A DNA stretch of 9,577 nucleotides, taken from positions 1 to 9,577 of the forward strand of contig CANQVW010000056.1 in assembly GCA_947627395.1 (NCBI GenBank), read 5' to 3'. Below, one piece after another: positions 6,350 through 9,577 of the stretch (positions within the stretch are counted from its first letter, which is position 1; each line of letters begins with the position of its first letter). Under the pieces are notes generated by a model. It was given only the letters and a program-made list of their open reading frames with translations, was not told the origin of the DNA and ran no database searches. Source of the DNA: an uncultured Bacilli bacterium. GTDB lineage: Bacteria; Bacillota_I; Bacilli_A; ML615J-28; CAG-698. The translations under genes and the position numbers were made by a program.

Positions 6350-7534
6350 CTATAAATTCTTTAACAGATGTTCTTTTAAAATAAGTTGATCATTTTGTAC
6401 ATGATCTAACATAACTTCATTTAATAACCAATTTAAATATTCTCTAATTAATTTCCCATCTGTTATCCCTAATTGAATTAAATCATTTCCTTTTAATTTT
6501 AAATGATGTAGTGAAAAACAACATGTTTTTTCTTTTTCATATAAAGAAAGAAAAGGAATTGGATCAATTTTTCTAAGAGAACAAATATAAGAAAGAATGA
6601 TTTTTGTTTTTTTAATTCCATATTGATGCAATAATTTTCTCATCTCATATGAACATATTGGCAATTTTATATCTCTTACTTTATATAATGTGCAAATCAA
6701 ATCATTTGATTCACAAGATAATTTTAAAACTTGAATATTTTTTTCAAGTAAATCCATATGATCGAGCGGATAAAAAAAAGTTGCCAAACGAATATCACAT
6801 TGTTCATCTACTAAATCAATAATTTCAGATGTTTTTTCTAGTGACAAAATTGTTACAAAAGGTATTTTTTGTACAAAGACTTTTGAAAATTCACGAATAA
6901 TTTTACCACATGGATGAACCACCATTTTGCGAATTTCTTCAATCACTCTTTCCATAGCAATATGTTTTAATAAAGGAGCACAAGATAAAAGTGCCAAACT
7001 TGTTTTTTCTTCTATCATAAATTGAAGTTGACATGCAAATCTTAGACATCTCATGATTCTTAATGCATCTTCTTCAAATCGATCATGAGGATTTCCAATA
7101 GCACATATCCTCTTTTGATTTAAGTCATCTATTCCATGAAAAAAATCTATTATTTTTCCGTTTGTATAAGCTAATGCATTGATTGTAAAATCACGTCTTA
7201 ATAAATCCTCTTTCAAAGATTTAGAAAAAGAAACATGGGTAGGATGACGATGATCTATATATTCTTCTTCTATACGATAGGTTGTAATTTCATATGGAAT
7301 ATTTTGAATAAGAACAGTTATAGTTCCGTGTTTTTTTCCATATTCTAAAATTTGATAGTTTTGAAAAACTGCTTTTATTTCATTTGGTGCTGCATTTGTT
7401 GCAAAATCGTAATCATTTGGTTCTTTCTGCAATAAAAAATCACGAACAGCGCCACCTACTAAATAACACTCATAATTTGCTTGATGAAGCAAATCAAAAA
7501 TAATTTGCACATTTTGTTGATTCATGTTCATCAT
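6350..7534 (-). CDS. cca: CCA-adding enzyme (tRNA nucleotidyltransferase, class II)
   Basis: The product (up to 394 residues) adds or repairs the 3' CCA of tRNAs using CTP and ATP. Head-domain motifs are LVGGAVRDFLL (25-35), the metal-binding DYD (D41, D43), ITTYRIEEEYIDHRHP (83-98), RRDFTINALAY (113-123) and EEDALRIMRCLRFA (154-167), whose E155-D156...R159 recognises the base. The C-terminal body and tail domains are present at normal length. In-frame ATGs lie at 7534, 7531 and 7525; GGATG upstream favours one of the latter, so the exact start is open. The gene begins inside the HAD hydrolase gene (overlap 32-41 bases, different frame), implying translational coupling. No clear minus-strand terminator follows it. 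Confidence 0.95.
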   Translation of the reverse strand: MMNMNQQNVQIIFDLLHQANYECYLVGGAVRDFLLQKEPNDYDFATNAAPNEIKAVFQNYQILEYGKKHGTITVLIQNIPYEITTYRIEEEYIDHRHPTHVSFSKSLKEDLLRRDFTINALAYTNGKIIDFFHGIDDLNQKRICAIGNPHDRFEEDALRIMRCLRFACQLQFMIEEKTSLALLSCAPLLKHIAMERVIEEIRKMVVHPCGKIIREFSKVFVQKIPFVTILSLEKTSEIIDLVDEQCDIRLATFFYPLDHMDLLEKNIQVLKLSCESNDLICTLYKVRDIKLPICSYEMRKLLHQYGIKKTKIILSYICSLRKIDPIPFLSLYEKEKTCCFSLHHLKLKGNDLIQLGITDGKLIREYLNWLLNEVMLDHVQNDQLILKEHLLKNL

Positions 7535-8207
7535 CCATTAATTCTTGATATGATGTAATCATTTGATAAGATAAGTTTCCATATTCTTTTAATGGTTCAA
7601 GATGATTTTCATTTAGCCATATCACATCAAGTCCAACTTGATTTGAACCATAAACATCAAAGAAATAATCATTACCTATATAAACAATTTCTTCCTTTTT
7701 TAAATTCATACGCCCAATTCCTAATTCAAAAAACGATTGATCAGGTTTTCTAGCAACATACTCACTTGAAGCAATAATTTCCTCAAAATAACTTGCTAAC
7801 TCACCTAATTGTTTTTGAATTGTTTTTGAACTAAACATCGTATTTGATAACACAATTAATCGAATATTTTTTTTCTTAAAAAAAGATAAAACCTCTTTTA
7901 CGTCTTTTACATAACGCACTTTTCCAAATTCTAAAGCAAAATTCCATTCTAATTCTTCTAAATTCAAAGTAAAAGAAAGCTGAAATCGATTTTTCAACAA
8001 TCGAATGTAATCTTGGCACTTTATTTCTATTTGTAACCGATTTTTAAAAAGTTCATCTCGAGTAAGATTTGCATAATTCATAAACTCTTCTTCTTTTACT
8101 TTAGGAAATAAAGCTAATTGATAAATTTTTTTGAGGGCACGATTAAAACTGCAAGACTCCAAATGAATTAATGTATCGCCCATATCCATGAGTATTCCTT
8201 TTTTCAT
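7494..8207 (-). CDS. HAD-superfamily hydrolase (subfamily IA type)
   Basis: The 237-residue protein is a haloacid dehalogenase-type hydrolase, probably a small-molecule phosphatase; the substrate is unknown. Motifs are I, DMGDT (D8-D11-T12); II, LSNT (S121); III, ARKPD (K154); and IV, GNDYFFD (D180, D184). A helical cap lies between motifs I and II (about 15-95). Motif I has Gly at the +2 position where phosphatases usually carry the second Asp, with an Asp at +3 instead. The start at 8207 follows ACTGGAGG. The gene has a good promoter and its 3' end overlaps cca, so the two are one transcription unit. Nothing else ties its substrate to tRNA maturation. Confidence 0.88.
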   Translation of the reverse strand: MKKGILMDMGDTLIHLESCSFNRALKKIYQLALFPKVKEEEFMNYANLTRDELFKNRLQIEIKCQDYIRLLKNRFQLSFTLNLEELEWNFALEFGKVRYVKDVKEVLSFFKKKNIRLIVLSNTMFSSKTIQKQLGELASYFEEIIASSEYVARKPDQSFFELGIGRMNLKKEEIVYIGNDYFFDVYGSNQVGLDVIWLNENHLEPLKEYGNLSYQMITSYQELMDDEHESTKCANYF

Positions 8208-8226
8208 TTTTTCCTCCAGTACTTAT

Positions 8227-8255
8227 ATTATATCTCATTTTTATCCATTTTTCAA
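8227..8255 (-). promoter_or_regulatory. Promoter of the HAD hydrolase-cca unit
   Basis: On the minus strand, TTGAAA (8250-8255) and TATAAT (8227-8232) are separated by 17 bases, with transcription starting shortly before the GGAGG ribosome-binding site. It is divergent from the tRNA-Gly promoter. Confidence 0.85.
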
Positions 8256-8298
8256 TTTATTTTTACGAAGAAAAATTATATATTTTTTGAATTATCTC

Positions 8299-8327
8299 TT
8301 GCTTTTTGCACATTATTTTGATATAAT
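8299..8327 (+). promoter_or_regulatory. Promoter of tRNA-Gly
   Basis: TTGCTT (8299-8304) and TATAAT (8322-8327) are 17 bases apart. The start would fall about 7 bases before the mature tRNA 5' end. The -35 sequence is the same as that proposed for ssb. Confidence 0.8.
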
Positions 8328-8340
8328 AAATGTACATTTT

Positions 8341-8415
8341 GCAGGTATAGTATAACGGCTATTATACCGCCTTGCCATGGCGAAGATGCGAGTTCGATTC
8401 TCGTTACCTGCTCCA
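8341..8415 (+). tRNA. tRNA-Gly, anticodon GCC
   Basis: The 75-base gene folds as a cloverleaf. The acceptor GCAGGTA (8341-8347) pairs with TACCTGC, followed by T73 and an encoded CCA (8413-8415). The D-loop contains GG, the anticodon loop is TTGCCAT (GCC, glycine), and the T arm is GCGAG-TTCGATT-CTCGT. The D stem is weak (G-T and T-T pairs), and the anticodon stem has four good pairs plus a C-A mismatch at its base. GG in the D-loop and TTC in the T-loop argue for an ordinary translational tRNA, not a peptidoglycan-type tRNA-Gly. It is the only plus-strand gene and is solitary, with its own promoter and terminator. Confidence 0.95.
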
Positions 8416-8424
8416 TATTGTAAT

Positions 8425-8465
8425 AAAAGATTGATACGATGTTTGCTCTATCAATCTTTTTTTAT
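8425..8465 (+). terminator. Intrinsic terminator of tRNA-Gly
   Basis: A perfect 12-base stem, AAAAGATTGATA (8425-8436) with TATCAATCTTTT (8449-8460), around a 12-base loop, is followed by TTTATT. It begins ten bases after the tRNA 3' end. The A run at the 5' side could also let it stop minus-strand transcription before the HAD promoter. Confidence 0.9.
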
Positions 8466-8590
8466 TGTTCAATACTTTATTGAAATTTTAAAAATGCATC
8501 TTATTAACATTTTCAAATAAATCACATAGCAATAATATCATTATAAATTATTTACATGCATTTAAATGTTTCATATTTACAAAATAATGT

Positions 8591-8631
8591 AAAAAAGAAG
8601 CTTAACCAATATGGATAAACTTCTTTTTTTT
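8591..8631 (-). terminator. Intrinsic terminator downstream of ssb
   Basis: AAAAAAGAAG (8591-8600) pairs with CTTCTTTTTT (8620-8629) around a roughly 19-base loop that can pair slightly further. On the minus strand it ends in a T run. It lies about 75 bases after the ssb stop. The 8466-8590 stretch before it is plain AT-rich sequence with no gene I can support. Confidence 0.75.
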
Positions 8632-8658
8632 GAATTGTTATAATGAATCAGAATCGAA

Positions 8659-8682
8659 TTGATATGGGTGTGGACATATCAA
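8659..8682. repeat. Perfect 8-base inverted repeat just after ssb
   Basis: TTGATATG (8659-8666), an eight-base GGTGTGGA spacer, then CATATCAA (8675-8682). There is no T run on either strand, so it is not a terminator. It lies 22 bases past the ssb stop and before the ssb terminator, so it would be in the ssb mRNA 3' region as a stem-loop. Its role is unknown. Confidence 0.6.
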
Positions 8683-8704
8683 CAAAAGTACATGAGTTCA
8701 ATTA

Positions 8705-9079
8705 TTATTCATCAATGGTTTCATTTATCATTTCATCCTCCGAAATGTGTTCTTGATTAGATTTAAGGGAAATAAATACAATACGTTCACCAATAACTTC
8801 TAACGAATGAACGTTAATACCTTTTACATCAGAAATTCTTGTGGAAATACGACCTTTTATTCCAACAATATCTCCTTTTTCACACCAACGTTGTGTAATA
8901 GCTGCTGAGCCTTGCCATAAAGCCACAGGAATAAAATCAACACCATACTCACCAGTTGATTGACTTTTAAAAGGTTTTGTTACAGCTAATGTAATATTGC
9001 ATACTTTTGTCCCATCTTCCAAATCTTTAATTCTTGGGGTGTCTGTAATTCGACCCACTAAAATAACATTATTTAACAT
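8705..9079 (-). CDS. ssb: Single-stranded DNA-binding protein, short form
   Basis: The 124-residue protein has the SSB OB-fold: MLNNVILVGRITDTPRIK at the start, CNITLAVTKPF (27-37), FIPVALWQGSAA (49-60) and GDIVGIKGRIST (69-80). It coats single-stranded DNA in replication, repair or transformation. It is shorter than a typical main SSB (about 160-175 residues). It ends in an acidic EDEMINETIDE tail without the DDDIPF-type tip that normally recruits partner proteins, so it resembles short accessory forms such as Bacillus SsbB. The gene is not with rpsF and rpsR, the usual place of the main ssb. The start at 9079 follows AGGAGGAGA. It is monocistronic with its own promoter and terminator. Confidence 0.92.
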   Translation of the reverse strand: MLNNVILVGRITDTPRIKDLEDGTKVCNITLAVTKPFKSQSTGEYGVDFIPVALWQGSAAITQRWCEKGDIVGIKGRISTRISDVKGINVHSLEVIGERIVFISLKSNQEHISEDEMINETIDE

Positions 9080-9119
9080 TCATCTCCTCCTTTTCCTAAA
9101 TTTTGCCGGCTTTGTAAGT

Positions 9120-9148
9120 ATTATAAATGATTGGAGGAAAAAAAGCAA
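9120..9148 (-). promoter_or_regulatory. Promoter of ssb
   Basis: On the minus strand, TTGCTT (9143-9148) and TATAAT (9120-9125) are 17 bases apart. The leader of about 35 bases contains the palindrome GCCGGC and ends in AGGAGGAGA. No competence or SOS box is recognised. Confidence 0.78.
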
Positions 9149-9161
9149 TTTGAGAAAACTT

Positions 9162-9190
9162 AAAAAAGAGTCGTTTATCAACAACTCTTT
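9162..9190 (-). terminator. Intrinsic terminator of the phosphofructokinase gene
   Basis: On the minus strand AAAGAGT-T-GTT, loop GATA, AAC-G-ACTCTTT forms an 11-base stem that includes one T-G pair, followed by TTTTTT (9167-9162). The pairing is better on the minus strand (T-G) than on the plus strand (C-A). The 128 bases between it and the gene's stop at 9319 are AT-rich with no gene. Confidence 0.85.
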
Positions 9191-9318
9191 CCAAATTCGT
9201 TGGAAAAAATATACAAAAGAATGCAACAAAATGAATTAAACACATTTTTTTATAAACATAGCTAATTTTTGCATATTTTTTCTTTTTTTACATTTTTTAA
9301 TTTATTATTTTGATAAAA

Positions 9319-9577
9319 TTATTTAGTTTTTGCATAAACCTTTTTTAAACGTGCAAATCTTGGTAAATTATTTTCTAAAGGCATTTTTGGATCGCCTTGA
9401 ATTAAAGGAAGGGCATAATCAACAAATGGTTTCTTAATTCCATTTCCTTCTTCATTAATCCATTCAAGAGGAATCTTCTTTTCAGCGTTTGCAGCTAAAG
9501 CAACATCTAATAATTTATATTCAATCTTATAATTATCCCCATTAGAAACACGATCAAAAACGACCATTTTATCAGTC
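9319..9577 (-). CDS. pfp: Phosphofructokinase, PPi-type, C-terminal end (cut by window edge)
   Basis: The last 85 codons are visible and the gene enters from beyond base 9577, so its start is not seen. The segment LLDVALAANAEKKIP followed by EWINEEGNGI, then YALPLIQGDP and LPRFARLKKV, matches the C-terminus of the group of phosphofructokinases that includes pyrophosphate-dependent enzymes (diphosphate-fructose-6-phosphate 1-phosphotransferase), as I remember that family. These interconvert fructose 6-phosphate and fructose 1,6-bisphosphate in glycolysis. The catalytic residues that separate ATP from PPi use are outside the window, so the phosphate donor is inferred from tail similarity only. 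It ends in TAA at 9319-9321 and has a terminator about 130 bases downstream. Confidence 0.8.
   Translation of the reverse strand, partial: TDKMVVFDRVSNGDNYKIEYKLLDVALAANAEKKIPLEWINEEGNGIKKPFVDYALPLIQGDPKMPLENNLPRFARLKKVYAKTK

Noticed and set aside
6249..6392. Plus-strand frame of about 47 codons starting MYFEKSIISLN
   Set aside because: There is no ribosome-binding site, it runs through the terminator hairpin and its T tract, and it ends inside cca antisense.
8997..9239. Plus-strand 80-codon frame upstream of and opposite ssb
   Set aside because: It starts inside ssb antisense, crosses the ssb promoter and the terminator of the next gene, and has no ribosome-binding site.
1..9577. CRISPR arrays, intact insertion sequences, toxin-antitoxin or defence genes
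   Set aside because: No regularly spaced direct repeats, no intact transposase or defence-type domains, and every sizeable gene is explained by a housekeeping or common family.

Overview
The window is AT-rich (roughly 30% GC by eye) and almost every protein gene lies on the minus strand. The only plus-strand gene I can support is a tRNA-Gly. The rplU-prp-rpmA-obg order, the L27 precursor with a cleavable N-terminal extension, strong AGGAGG ribosome-binding sites and TTGACA/TATAAT-type promoters point to a low-GC Firmicute. A rubrerythrin and a PPi-type phosphofructokinase suggest an anaerobe or microaerobe; an Erysipelotrichia-like or related lineage fits, but the sequence alone does not settle this. 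The standard code is used: TGA ends the HAD gene, and the tryptophans I checked are TGG.

Layout in plus-strand coordinates. At 1-1349 lies the ribosomal/GTPase operon: a promoter at 1321-1349 and an L21-type leader drive rplU, prp and rpmA, then a terminator-like hairpin precedes obg, which runs off the left edge. At 1350-1687 is a gene-poor AT-rich gap ending in a clear minus-strand terminator. At 1688-4883 is a two-gene unit with its own extended -10 promoter: a two-domain GNAT-like protein followed by a large secreted calcineurin-like phosphoesterase with a C-terminal membrane tail. At 4887-6193 are rubrerythrin with its terminator and, upstream of it, a CvpA-type membrane protein.

At 6194-6349 is a short intergenic region with operator-like palindromes and a strong terminator hairpin pointing the wrong way (plus strand) for its neighbours. 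At 6350-8255 the CCA-adding enzyme overlaps the end of a HAD hydrolase, and the pair shares one promoter. At 8299-8465 is a tRNA-Gly(GCC) unit on the plus strand, divergent from HAD-cca. At 8591-9148 is a monocistronic short SSB gene, and at 9162-9577 the C-terminal end of a PPi-type phosphofructokinase with its own terminator.

Functionally this is mainly housekeeping. Prp processes the L27 precursor encoded next to it, Obg acts in ribosome assembly, and the CCA-adding enzyme repairs tRNA ends. I see no CRISPR array, intact mobile element, toxin-antitoxin pair or defence island. The items most worth a second look are the orphan plus-strand terminator between cca and cvpA, the cell-surface phosphoesterase with its KKGC-plus-membrane tail, and the SSB that lacks the usual C-terminal interaction tip.
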